DNA of 64,000 bases from Setomelanomma holmii (Eukaryota > Ascomycota > Dothideomycetes > Pleosporales > Phaeosphaeriaceae): assembly GCA_010015745.1 (NCBI GenBank), contig ML978167.1, forward strand, positions 124,001-188,000, written 5' to 3'. Numbering within the stretch: position 1 is the first letter of the stretch; each line of letters starts with the position of its first letter. Of the stretch, positions 11,438 through 22,556 are shown one piece after another. Below the pieces are notes generated by a model. That model was given only the letters and a program-made list of their open reading frames with translations, searched no databases and was not told where the DNA came from. The translations under genes and the position numbers were made by a program.

Positions 11438-12111
11438 GTGAGCGTATCAGGGAAGCTCTCATACGGTTGATAAACCCGGAAATACGTCCGAGCTTGCCTT
11501 ACAACAACGGCTATACTACAGACGGCACAGCAACAAATTCTTCTGAAAAGCTCCTGAAGGTAGACAGGAGGTACTGTTCTCGAAGTAAGGCAGGTCACAA
11601 GTCTAGATGTAACTTCGTTGCTGTGTCGTTGAGAGTCAAAGACAGGACCTCGTGGTGGGATTGCTGGCTTTCACTTTATACGAGAGGGGACATGGGAGTC
11701 AAGTGGAGGCATGGTATTCCTCTTGTCTTAGGTTTGAAGACTTTCCTGGCCGCACACTACGACCATAAGAATTAAGAGGTCTGCCAGGCTTCCAAAATTG
11801 GGATAGTACTCATGGATTCGCGCAAGGGCCTTCAGCAAAGTCTCGTCGGACATTAGCATCCGCTGTAATCGCTGGTCGCAATTTCATTAATGCACTGCAG
11901 CGACAGATACGCAATGAATGAACGCCCGTCAATGTCAGGAAGGAGAGCCGCGAGAAGCAAGTCGCATGTGGTGGGGTCAAGCGAGCTGCATAAACCCCTC
12001 CAAGTCGGGGCTGTGCTGACAGGAAGCCTGATCCCAATTCAGCCGACCTGGCCATTGCAACCTCACGACAGCGTAAGTCGAACCGCATATCGCATTCCTA
12101 GTCCCTGGAGT
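11438..12111. other. Intergenic; upstream region of the PNP-Hsp40 gene
   Basis: Same-strand gap of 674 bp. An in-frame open stretch from 11890 extends the next ORF upstream by 74 codons. Its composition is unlike a domain, so I treat it as leader sequence. No other gene seen. Confidence 0.5.
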
Positions 12112-15017
12112 ATGAGTCGTCAACAACGCCTGAAAGCACGCGACTATACTGTAGGATGGATTTGTGCGCTTCCCATCGAGCTCGCTGCAGCTCAAGAAAT
12201 GCTAGATGAGCAGCACGAGGCCATCCCGGATAAGCTCGACCCCAGCTATGCTAGCTTGTATACTCTCGGTCGCATTGGAGTTCACAATGTTGTCATCACG
12301 TGCCTGCCTGCAGGCAACACAGGTACTCAGTCCGCTGCTACCGTTGCGGCACGGATGAAGTCGAGGTTCACGTCGATTCGATTCGGTCTCATGGTCGGCA
12401 TTGGTGGTGGCGTACCCAGCGTCGAATTTGACATACGTCTGGGAGATGTCGTGGTCAGCCAGCCATATCAACAGCATGGCGGCGTTGTTCAGTGGGATTT
12501 TGGAAAATCAGGACCAGACGGCGAGACAATACGTACAGGCTGGCTGAATGCGCCGCCACCCGCTTTGCTCTCGGCGATCGTAGAGCAACGCGCGCAACAC
12601 GTCCGCCGCCACAGTGACCTCGAAAGGCATTTACGGGGACTGTTCAAGCGGCTGCCACATTTCAGTCGTGAGGCTGCAGGACCAGATGTGTTGTTTGAGG
12701 CATCGTACAGGCACGCTGGTGGTCCAACATGCGACTTGTGCGCAAATGCGTCGAAGGTCTGGCGCCCTGGGCGGAGCGGGCCTGGCGTGGCAGTACACTA
12801 TGGGACGATAGCGTCAGGCAACCAAGTCATGAGGGACGGCGTAAGGCGAGATCAAATAAGTAAGGAGTTGGGCGGGGTGATGTGCTTTGAGATGGAGGCC
12901 GCCGGTTTGATGAACGAGCTTCCTTGCCTTGTCATCCGAGGCATTTGCGATTATGCGGACTCACACAAGAACAAGAGACGACAGCCGTATGCGGCAGCAA
13001 CAGCTGCTGGTTGCGCTAAAGAAATTCTCTCCATTATTCCTGGTGTACCTCGCGCAACTGTCGCTCAGTCGATCACGGCGGATGACTCGGGACAGATCAG
13101 GATCGAGACTAAACTGGATCAGCTCCTGAAAGAGCTCCAGCTCGGTTACAAGTTTCCCTCTGAGTTTGTGCGAAACCTAAAGAAAGATTTGCTGGACGAC
13201 AACATCACGGAAGTCGATGTCGAGGAGAACAAAGACTTTATTGACGAGTGGCTCAAGAGCACAGAGGATGGCGGGTGGCACGATGACCAAGAACAGCATG
13301 CAGGGTACAGAAGTGAACTGGATCCAGACAGAACTCGTGATCCGGCAACTAAGAGCGATCAAAGCATGCCACCAAAAGACTTGTCTCCCCAAAAACGACA
13401 AGCCTATTGCGAGACTGAGAAGGACTATAGTGAAGAGGACTCGTTAGACGAGAGCGATCATTTCTCAGATGCTGCCACAGAAGTGCCAGACGATCATACG
13501 TTGCCCTCACGTCGCCGTCGAGAAGCCAGACCCAATCCAAACTCACGCCCTGCTGAACCCGAGCTGAAACGTAGTCCCTTACCTGGCGGCAGAGGATCGC
13601 GACCACAAGCACCGAAAATCGATAAGAAGCCGGAGAAGCCGGCCAGGCCGAGACGACGTCGAAGCTTCAGTCGCAACGAGGTTGAGTATCACAGTGACGA
13701 CGAGTGGGATCGTCTCGAATCTCCAAAAGCGTCTTTCGTGGCAGGCGTTCGTCCTACCAATGATGCGCCACCACGGCCTAGGAGCAATCCATTCTATCCA
13801 TCATACGATGGCCAAAAAACCCGAAAAGAGGCACGACCCGGTAGTACACCAGAATACGTGCCCATCTACAACGATCCAACACTTCGAAAGGAGCCACGAC
13901 CCACAAAAACAACAGATTACGTGCCCATGTACGCTACATCCCGAGAAGAGCCGCGATACAATAGTGCGCAAGATTACGTCCCCAGCTACGATGACAATTA
14001 TAGAGCACCGCATCGATATCATGGTGGTGCTGATAATGGCTACAATAATTCTGCTGATGAATATTATTCGAGTTATCCACAGCATCATGCGCCAAACAAT
14101 ACTGGCATCCCGGAGATGATCTGGGATCAGTATCTTGGTCGCTATGTTCCCAGTTACAATCACTATGCCGCCTCTCCCCCGGCATCCGACCCTTATCGTA
14201 ATCCTGCTGGCTCCGATCCGCATATGACATACCCCAAATCTCCGTCTCCAGGGCCAGGAACTGGCAAAACTTCTCATTTCAGCCCAGGTGGTAGAGGACC
14301 TGGTGGTTTCCACTTCAGCAACACTGACGACATATTTGCACAGTTCATGAGGAGCTCTGATGGGGGCAATGGCGGCGCCGGTACCAATCCTTTCTGGCCG
14401 AAAGCTGATGCGCCAAGCCCGGAGGTTACTATTGTCGAAAAGCCGTTACTTGTCTCGCTGGAAGAGTTGTTTGAGGGCACTACTAAGCGCATGAAGATAA
14501 ATAGGAAAACATATGACAGATTAACGGGAACCACTTCGACACAGGATCGCATACTAGAGATACCAATCAAGAAAGGGCTCGGTGTTGGCTCAAAGATCAA
14601 ATTTGCGGACGTCGAGCAGACTGCTGAAGGAAGCCAAGATCTACACTTCATAGTCACTGATGTACGTGACTCCTTTCAGTCTATGAAAATCACTGAGTTT
14701 TGAGCTAGAAACCTCACGCAACATTCAAGCGCAGCGGCAACGACCTACACCAAATTGTCGAGATAAGTCTTATGGAGTCTCTGATCGGGTGGGAGAGATC
14801 AGTCCCTTTAATCGATGGCAAGCGATACCAGATGTCTATCAACGGACCAACCGGCCCTACATGGACCCACCAATATCCTGGAGAAGGCATGCCTTTGTCG
14901 AAGAAGCCAACGGAACGGGGCAATATGGTCGTCGAGATTTCGATCAAATATCCACCCTCCCTAACAACAGATCAAAAGAAAGTGCTGAAAATAGTACTTG
15001 AAGAAGAGTCAAAATGA
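12112..15017 (+). CDS. PNP_UDP-like domain fused to a J-less class-B Hsp40 body
   Basis: Two exons, 12112-14661 and 14709-15017, with a 47-nt intron (GTACGT donor, CTAG acceptor) and 952 residues. The ATG at 12112 precedes the domain closely; an in-frame ATG at 11890 would add 74 residues. Residues about 8-305 match the PNP_UDP nucleoside-phosphorylase-like domain found at the N-terminus of fungal NLR-like proteins (DYTVGWICALPIELAAAQ, GLMVGIGGGVPS, GVMCFEMEAAGLM, VIRGICDYADSH). Residues about 320-715 are a charged, disordered linker with YVPxY repeats. Residues about 720-755 look like a DnaJ G/F region (GGFHFSNTDDIFAQFMR). From about 772 to 950 comes a full DnaJ_C pair of barrels (VSLEELFEGTTKRMKINRK, KPHATFKRSGNDL, GEGMPLSKKPTERGNMVV). 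No J domain or HPD motif and no NB-ARC/NACHT is present. One unbroken 2.5 kb frame covers the PNP, linker and first barrel, so the fusion is not an annotation artefact. Function is inferred only: possibly an NLR-related sensor linked to Hsp70 or substrate binding. Confidence 0.85.
13800..14000 (+). repeat. YVPxY repeats in the PNP-Hsp40 linker
   Basis: Three degenerate units of about 20-22 residues, each with a (K/E)E(P/A)R core followed by YVPIY, YVPMY or YVPSY. A fourth isolated YVPSY lies near 14145-14160. The DNA copies are diverged, so the amino-acid motif is what is kept. Confidence 0.6.
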
Positions 15018-15786
15018 ACATGGTTGGGGATGTAAGTTTTGCGTCTTCTCATCTCGAAACACACAGCCGAAGCTCCCTAACCATATGAGCGTTGCTGTTA
15101 TCACGTCAACAAAGGTGCCGAATGCCTGGAGGTTCTCGCATTCAACACGCGGTTACCTCTCAAGGTTGCGCGTATGCCTCCGAGCAAAATGTCGCTGCGT
15201 ATTATGCGAGTTGCGCTTGAGCATTTCGTTGTAAAATAGAAAAACATGGTAATGACTGTTAAAGTAAATAGCTCCTCCTCCCGGATTCTACTCGGCGCCG
15301 AAGTCCGTGAAATGCGTTCCGGCCGTAAAATGCAACGCCAAGCAAGTGCTTACCGATCAGCATCATTGCCTGAGCTCTCTCCTTACCTTTCAGGACTATC
15401 ACTCAATATGCATGAGCATATCAAACGTATCCAATGGACTTACGCCATGCCCCAGATGAAGCAAGTCATACGTGGTCACCCACATGGTTAGCATGAGCTT
15501 GGCGACCCCACCTTACACCACACCAAGGAGTCGCAAGGTCTTGTATGGCCGGCCCCTTGAGCACGATGTAGAGCACTTGAGCGACCTATGGTCTTACGAG
15601 CTTGTAAGACTTCACGCCTTGGTATGAGTCATGATGGACTACATACATCGGTCGTCAGCTTGCTTGCCTGAACGCAGCGGAGCTAGTAAATCATCTTTAA
15701 AGGGGCACAGAAACGTTTGGCTATGATCATGTCTCTGCTTCCACCCCTTCTGAAACTTCCACCTTCCAACACGCTCAGATTCCAGC
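15018..15786. other. Intergenic; no gene seen
   Basis: About 770 bp between two + strand genes. It contains the promoter of the DUF2855 gene. Short open frames look random. Confidence 0.5.
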
Positions 15787-17172
15787 ATGACCGCACCACC
15801 TTCTACGATACATGTCCTCGATAAGGCCAATTACTCCAAGCATCGCCTCGTTGACATACCTGAGACGCAGCTTCCGCCTCTTGGCCCCTCATCATTGCGT
15901 CTCCAATCGAAGATCCTAGGTCTCACGACCAATAATCTGACGTATGCTCGTCTCGGACATCTCATGGGCTGGTACGACATCTTTCCCTTGCCGCCGAACA
16001 CGCCAGAGCCGTACAACGACAGTCAAATATATGGAAGAGTCGCAGCCTGGGGTTATGCTGAGGTCGTAGAATCGACGGTGCCAGACATCGCGACTGGTCT
16101 GACCGTATATGGATATCATCCTATCAGTACCGGTATTGAGACTGTGCGTATCGAGTTTGCCGAGCATGACGGCAAGAGAATTGCAAATCAGATCATCGTC
16201 TTAGACGAACACCGACAGCATCTCTGGAAGATATACAACCGCTTGCAAATCTGCGCGCCGTTGGATGAACTGGGAAGGACCAAAGGCATCGATTCGCTAG
16301 GCTGGGACTCGCTCATGCAAGGTCTCTTCGGCACTAGCTACAATCTCAGCACGTATGCCTTTGCCTGGAACGACCAGAACAGACTCCACCCCGGCGGCAA
16401 GGGCGAATGGACCGCTCAAGATGCGGATTTGCGGAACGCAACGGTGGTTATGTTGAATGCTTCAGGCAAGACCGGCCTGTCTTTCGCCTATTGTCTCCGC
16501 CAGAATCGTCCAAAAGAGCACCAGCCTCTTACTATCATCGGAGTTGGATCTCCAGCCTCCGTCAGCGTCATTCAACAGAGTGGCTTATATGACAAGGTCG
16601 TGCTCAATTCTGAACACGAAGCTACCAAGGCATACATCGAATCCACATCAGGCACTCGCATCGTGCTCCTCGACTTCGGCGCGCGTGAAGGCGCAGCTGA
16701 GACATGGCGCAATGTGCTTTCCACCTCGCACATACCTTTTCAACTCGTTACTATCGGCGGTGAAGTCAAAGTGCAAGACCCTGAGGCGGCGCGAAAACGC
16801 CTTGCCAGTTTACAAACTTTGAACATTGTGCATGCGAGTTTGCTTCGCGAAAAGGGGATTGAAATCGGTGGTGAGAAGTACTTCGATGAGTTTTACAAGG
16901 CGTTTGATGAGTTCAAAGGGAAGGTTAGGGGTATGAGGTTGGTATGGGGTGAGGGATTGGAGGGATGGCGGGATGGCTGGGAAGCCTTTTGCAGGGATGA
17001 AATCAGAGCGAACACGGGGCTTGTGTATAGAGTCTCACAGTAAGTAGCTCATCCATTTAGCAAAAACTCTCTTCTATATGCTTCTTAAACTTCCTGTTGT
17101 TATCTACGAACTGTCTAGCTAACGACGATCAGTGTCCTCGGGAAGAACCTTGGACTACCAGAGGCGAAGTGA
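15787..17172 (+). CDS. DUF2855 family protein (MDR-like fold)
   Basis: The main exon 15787-17039 encodes nearly the whole protein. A second small exon, 17133-17172, is supported by a GTAAGT donor at 17040, a GCTAAC branch and a CAG acceptor. It ends ..VSHVLGKNLGLPEAK, 430 residues in total. Without splicing the frame stops at 17043 after ..YRVSQ, so the C-terminus has two possible forms. The protein shows the DUF2855 pattern: LTTNNLTYARLGHLMGWYDIFP near residue 50, YGRVAAWGYAEVVES near 80, and a nucleotide-binding-like VMLNASGKTGLSFAYCL near 220. The family resembles medium-chain dehydrogenase/reductases, but its substrate is unknown. Confidence 0.8.
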
Positions 17173-17404
17173 AGACGAGCGTCTCGTAACGGACGAACGC
17201 AATTATAGGGCTATATTCAGATGCGGCCACTGCGCAATTATTGCTACTCACGGCCTTCGCATCCTGCCCTCGAATGAAGCGACGACTTTTACCGCGCACG
17301 CTACTGTGCTACACGCCTGCAGCCCTCGCCCGTGTCCATGTTTCAACATCAACCACCTTCGCTTTCCACACCTGATCCCAGATTTCTTCCCTTACACGAA
17401 CATC

Positions 17405-18237
17405 ATGTCTCTGATGCTGCAAACAGTCACGCTTTCCCTCTTCGCTTCTTCTTCTCTCGCTGCAAACATATGCTACCTCCCCGATGGCTCCACCAACAGA
17501 GACGTCCCATGTGACCCCAACGCCACTGTAACGCAATGCTGCGGCACGCGATCAGCTTGCCTGTCCAACGGCCTTTGCATCTTGACAGCAACGAACGATA
17601 CAGGCATCAGCTATGCGCGCGGAACATGTACCGATATAGAAGCTGGGCAAGTCCGCTCTGTCCACAACAATGCCAGCTCAACCTCGACACGCCAACGAAC
17701 CAAAGCGCATATGATTTCCGATCTGGCGGTGTGCAGGTCTGGCAGTGTGGATCGCAGGGATATGGGAGGGATGCGAAGTATTGCTGTGAGAGCGACGCGG
17801 AGAAGACGAGGTGTTGTAGTACGGAGAGCGCGGTCTTTATGCTGTTCGCTGCGTCTATTGGGCCGTCTACGAGTGCTAGCATTACAAAATCGATGGCTTC
17901 ATCTGTTTCCAGCGCTAGACTTTCAGCTACTGGGCCTACAGCGCCATCATCGTTACTGGCTAGTGTCACATCGGGCACTACGACCGCGACGACAGAACCG
18001 AGGACGGGCAAGAGCGACACAAAATCAACAGGCATAGGCGCAGGCGTAGGGGGAGCCGTTGGATTGATCATATTGATCGCAGTGGTCGTGTTCTTTGTCC
18101 GGAAGAGAAAGCGACAGTCCATCAAGAACGCCAGCGAGTTGCCCAACAGCACTGTGTCGAAAGAGAACAAGCGTCCTGTGGAGGTGTGGACACAGCCGCA
18201 GGAACTGCCTTCACAGAATTCACCTCCTGCAGTCTGA
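17405..18237 (+). pseudogene. Cys-rich single-pass membrane protein, frameshifted
   Basis: The first part, from the ATG at 17405, has a signal peptide (LSLFASSSLAA) and a cysteine-rich ectodomain with CYLPDGS, TQCCGTRSACLSNGLCIL and RGTCTD. The conserved continuation (SWASPLCPQQC, then YCCES and CC motifs) is in another frame from 17641, directly after GTCTD at 17635. No intron fits in the few bases between, so one base is missing or two are extra around 17636-17641. Downstream are a Ser/Thr-rich stalk, a membrane segment (VGGAVGLIILIAVVVFFV), an RKRKR stop-transfer and a short tail ending at 18237. The family is common in filamentous ascomycetes and has no defined function. It is either a young pseudogene or an intact gene with a sequencing error. 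Confidence 0.65.
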
Positions 18238-18450
18238 GAACTCCCAGGAGACACACATCGAAAATGAGAACTCTTCATACCCAGGATTGAGGGTGCTCGC
18301 TGCCTATCTACCTTCGCGGATTGGTGTTCTTCGTGATCCAGAAGTGCCAGAATTGCTCAGCAAGACAGGCACTGAATCTCTAGCTGTCCATCCATCAATC
18401 CGTGCTCATATCCCCATCACATCTTCCTCGGAAGCTCCTTCATCCCAGGA

Positions 18451-19632
18451 TCATTCCCTCGCCCAATCCATCCTTCTCAAACCCCAGCCACTTACCGTCA
18501 CCGCATCCCTCACAAACCCAACCTCAACCCCATTCTCAAAACACCGCCGATTCACCTCCACCAGCGCCCCCTGCATCCTCTCCGCCACAAAAACCTCTCC
18601 ATCCGTGCCGTACACCAAACAGTCTAATGCATCTATCTCATCCAGCAGCGCTAGTGCACGATCCAGGCGCTGACTGAGCTGCATTTGCTCCGAGTATGCG
18701 GCCTGGGTGCTGCCGGAGACCTGGCGTGCGCGACGCGCACAGAGCGATGCGCGGCAGTACGGGCATGTGGTGCTGTTTGTTGCGGTGCTATTGAGCCAGG
18801 TTGAGAGGCAGGGTGTGCCGATGATGTGGCCGCACAGATTCAGTTTGAAGCCTGCGTGACCGGAATGGTAGGGCGAGAGGCAGATACAGCAGCGCTGAGC
18901 GTGGTCCAGTTTCTCATCGATATGTTCGTTGGATTTGGAAAGATAGAAGTCGGTGGTGGCAGGTAGAGCTGAGCCAGCAGGTACAGGTAACTGGTAGCCA
19001 AAGTCGTTGATATCGTGATCTGGTCCGATATTCTCTAGCTCGACATCACCGGTAAGAATGATGTAGAGTTGGCTTGTGCGTTGGACTATGCGAAACATCT
19101 CGTCGACGAGAGCGGAGGTGCATTCTTCGATTTCGGTGTTGAACATTGGATCGTGCATCATGCGTGTTCGCTCTGCTGGGGAGCGCGTCGCGCAAATGGT
19201 ATTGAGGCAATACACATTGTTCGCGTTGACTATCCCTATCCCCACACGCGTGAGCACATCTACTTGGCTGGATTGCTGGTCCAAGACGTTGGCGAGGTGA
19301 CGATGCCGGATAGTGGCGCGATAGACGTTGTCATGGTCGCGTATGAAATCCAGGAGGTGAGAAGGTAGATGGCTCAGGCCGATCGACTCTACGAGCCGCA
19401 GTTGCTGGGCGTATGTTCGCTCTTGCAGTATGAGCTCGTTAGTATTGCGCACGGCACGGGTGATGAGGACAGAGTCCCGCTCGTACTGATGATTGGCGAT
19501 ACGAGCTTCGAAGGCTTCCCGTACATCTGCGACTGTGCCTATAGGGACGACCAGTTGAGCTTGAGCTGATGGTGACAGCTCGGGCCGAAGCCGATTGAGC
19601 GATTCGAACAGTGATGAGCGAAGGTCAGACAT
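18451..19632 (-). CDS. RING-type zinc finger protein, possible E3 ligase
   Basis: Single exon of 393 residues from the ATG at 19632. Residues about 245-300 carry a RING-like array: CCICLSPYHSG, LNLCGHIIGTPCLSTWL and CPYCRASLC, which supply the expected Cys/His ligands. The long N-terminal part is helical with no recognised domain. After the RING comes another helical stretch (QMQLSQRLDRALALLDEIDAL). By family knowledge it may be a ubiquitin ligase, but no partner is suggested by the neighbours. A CACGTG box sits about 56 bp upstream of the start (19688-19693). Confidence 0.75.
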   Translation of the reverse strand: MSDLRSSLFESLNRLRPELSPSAQAQLVVPIGTVADVREAFEARIANHQYERDSVLITRAVRNTNELILQERTYAQQLRLVESIGLSHLPSHLLDFIRDHDNVYRATIRHRHLANVLDQQSSQVDVLTRVGIGIVNANNVYCLNTICATRSPAERTRMMHDPMFNTEIEECTSALVDEMFRIVQRTSQLYIILTGDVELENIGPDHDINDFGYQLPVPAGSALPATTDFYLSKSNEHIDEKLDHAQRCCICLSPYHSGHAGFKLNLCGHIIGTPCLSTWLNSTATNSTTCPYCRASLCARRARQVSGSTQAAYSEQMQLSQRLDRALALLDEIDALDCLVYGTDGEVFVAERMQGALVEVNRRCFENGVEVGFVRDAVTVSGWGLRRMDWARE

Positions 19633-20460
19633 GGTGTCCCTTCTCGGGCAGAGCTGAGCTAAAGGTATGAGGTAAAGGTAGCGAAGACACGTGTGACTTG
19701 ATGGTAGTCGATCTCAAGCTCTACAGTTGCAAAATGCCGATGTTGAGCTGGGGTAGTTGTGCGATTGTGGCTGGCGATATCCCGACCAGCAGGATGAGAA
19801 AGTATTAATATATCTGAGAGGGCTGTGCTAGCACAGTGAGTGGCAGAGGCGCAGGGTCAGTGAACTGTTGTTGTTCCAGGGCAACATTGTATAAGGTCAG
19901 GGCGCGCCTCGAGAAGATGTATCCACTTTCACCTCGGAATTCTTGGGACACAATAGGAGTTGAGCCATTGTGCGCACTGAGAGCAGAACAACGTCAACTG
20001 ACAATTGAGACGATACGACAGATCGAAGAAATCTGTCAAATCGCATGTTAGCTTATTGCTGGATATTTGTAACGTGGTTGAGGCTGATAGTACTGGGTCG
20101 CATCTGGCCATAGACCAATGATCGCTTTCTTCCGAGAGCTTCGTTCTCACCTCAGCTCTAGCAGTAGACCGCTCCTGTAAAGACGCCGAGCTGATTATCG
20201 TTAGCTAGCTTGTCTTAACAGATTGCGCTGCTGAGTATCGGTCAAAGCGCCTTGTGGTAGGTAGGAGGATGCTAAGTTCGTGTCATAAATGCACCCACAT
20301 ATACACATCATCCCGCTGAAAGTGAAGAAAGATTCGGTCCACGTTCCTGTCGCTCCAACACGATGAAATCGTTGCCAAGACAGTACAAGAAGGAAAGCCA
20401 GTTCTCACGCGAAGGGTGGGCACCATAAAAAGTTCGGCCGTGACGGCGGGAATTGGAGCC
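19633..20460. other. Intergenic; no gene seen apart from a CACGTG box
   Basis: About 830 bp between the RING gene start and the kinase stop. One E-box-like CACGTG lies at 19688-19693. No credible coding sequence found. Confidence 0.5.
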
Positions 20461-21792
20461 TCATCGCTTGCCCCAGAGTCCTTGCTGTGTCTCGCGAATT
20501 CGTCGCTCCTGTTCTCGAATCATTTCTTCAGTCTGACCATGCCCGTTTCCTCGGCTGTCGATTTCCATGGGATCTTCGTCAGCTGGCTGGGGAATGTTTG
20601 CCGGTGGAGCGCCACGACGTGGCTCATTTGAACGCACGCCATCCATCATGCCAGCTGCGCCGCCTGCTCGTAGCTGATTGATCGCACGAATGGTGTCGAT
20701 TGCTGCGTGTAAGGTGCGCCTGGCGTTGAAGTTCTTCTTGACAGTTGGCAAAAGATCTTCCTCGCCCTCTCCAGGCCTGCCCAGGTCGGCTACCCAAGGA
20801 TGTGAGAGCGCTTCGTGGGCGGTCATGCGCCCTGCTGGGTCGACTGTCAGACATCGACGAATGAACTCGCGAGCTGTCAGAGAGACACCGCGCCAGTACT
20901 CCAGAGGTGTGAAGGAGTAGTCTGCAACAAGGATAGCTTGCATTTCTTCCAAATTCGAGTCGCGATCAAAGGGTGTGTAGCCGCAAAGCAAGAAGTAAGT
21001 AATCACGCCGATGGCCCAGATATCCCTACACATTCATTAGTCTCTTGAAGTCCATCTTGAAGGAGTAGGACCTACACTGGCTTGCCATGGCCGGTCTTCC
21101 TGAAGATCTCAGGTGCCATGTAACCAGGCGTCCCACAAGTAGTGGTCAAGACATGGAATTGCTCCTCGTCCATGATACGCGATAGCCCAAAGTCGGCAAT
21201 CAACAGATCGGCATTATCTTCTGGCGTGCGGAAGAGGAGGTTTTCAGGCTTTAGATCTCGGTGCACGATACCATGATCGTGTAGATACGCGACCGCGGAC
21301 AGTGTTGCGCGAATCAAATCGGCGGCGTCAGACTCGTAGTAGTTGCCTTTTCGGCAGATGCGATCGAATAGCTCGCCTCCGAGTGCGAGATCGGTGACGA
21401 GGTAAACTGCCAGTCAAGGTAAGCAGTGTGGATATGCCGTCCTTGGTGTGTCTTACGGTTGTTCATAGTCTCGAAGTAGTCGACCAAAGTAAGAATGTTC
21501 CTGTGACCCATGGAGACTCTCTTCAATACTGCAATCTCGTTCCTGACCTGGGATCATCAGCTCAGGCACATCGAAGGAACGTGGTAGTGTGACTGACCAT
21601 ATGTTCCCGCCCAGCCATGAGTCTCTTGTTGATCACTTTGGCAGCATAATATCGTCCCGTGTCAATGTGTACGCACTCCTTAACGACCGAGTAACTGCCC
21701 GCTCCCAGTGTCTTGCCAGTCTTGTATCGACATGGTTGTACCTGCGCTGCCGTCTGTGGTGTATGCGACCCGGAGCCGCCGTTCGAGGCCAT
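20461..21792 (-). CDS. Ca2+/calmodulin-dependent protein kinase I type
   Basis: Four exons: 21792-21598, 21547-21457, 21406-21076 and 21025-20461. All joins are in phase, giving 393 residues. The kinase domain has the glycine loop GAGSYSVVKE, the VAIK-type lysine in YYAAKVI, HRDLKPENLL, DFGLSRI and GYMAPEIF. A basic, amphipathic segment after the kinase domain (VKKNFNARRTLHAAIDTIRAI) is the expected autoinhibitory and calmodulin-binding region. The C-terminal tail is polar and ends RIRETQQGLWGKR. It should act as a cytosolic Ca2+-responsive Ser/Thr kinase like fungal CMK1/CmkA. The donors GTCAGT and GTAGGT are slightly off consensus, but frame and family alignment fix them. Confidence 0.92.
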
Positions 21793-22556
21793 CGTGCAGA
21801 TGCCCTTTTCGCAGAAGTTGCGCGACTACACAAAATTTCGGCTCTTTATGCTAGTTTCTTGTCCCTTTGTGTTGGTTCCTCAGGATCGTTGGGCGCGATG
21901 GGTGACGAGGCTTGGGCAGAGAGTGATCGGCAGTGGATTGAGCGGACGAGGTAAGCTGTATGAGCAGGGCGGTCGCAGGCAAGTATCGTTCTTATAAAGC
22001 GTATGGTTATGGTATTCGCAGTATAGTCCGTGAAGTAGGCGGTTCTTGGTCAGCTTGCTGATATATGCACGATAGCCCCTCACTGCGTGTAGTGGGGTCC
22101 AAATATGGTTCGGTTGGTCGGTGTGCGCGAAACTGATCAAGAAAAAGGGTTGTTACAACAGAAGAGTGGAAAGTGGAAGAAGAGTCGTGCGAGCTGAAAC
22201 CACAGCTGTCGTGATATGGAGGCCGTCTTTGGCTGGTTCGAGGGATGTGCTGTTGCGCCGGTGAACTACCCTGCCGTCCGCCCAAGGCTGATTGGCTAAA
22301 TTGCGGCGAAGTGGGGCGGCACAGCGGGCATGCAGGGACTCCAAACTGCCTGAGGCATGTGGGCTTGTTCAGTTTGTGAAGATCAACAAACCCATCTTAT
22401 GGGAAGTGTGCATTACATCATTCGTGTTGATTCACAGCATTTACATCCAGTCTTCTATGCCCCTATCTCAGAATATACCTATGATCAAATGCAATCATCC
22501 ATCGGATAGAAAATGACATCAAGTCGGAGGACGTCTCAGCCTTCAGAACGAAAGCC
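21793..22556. other. Intergenic; no gene seen
   Basis: About 760 bp between the kinase start and the phosphoglycerate mutase stop, both on the minus strand. It should hold the kinase promoter and the mutase 3' UTR. Confidence 0.5.

Noticed and set aside
11890..12111. N-terminal extension of the PNP-Hsp40 protein from the ATG at 11890
   Set aside because: The PNP domain begins just after the ATG at 12112, and the extension has no domain-like pattern. It remains possible.
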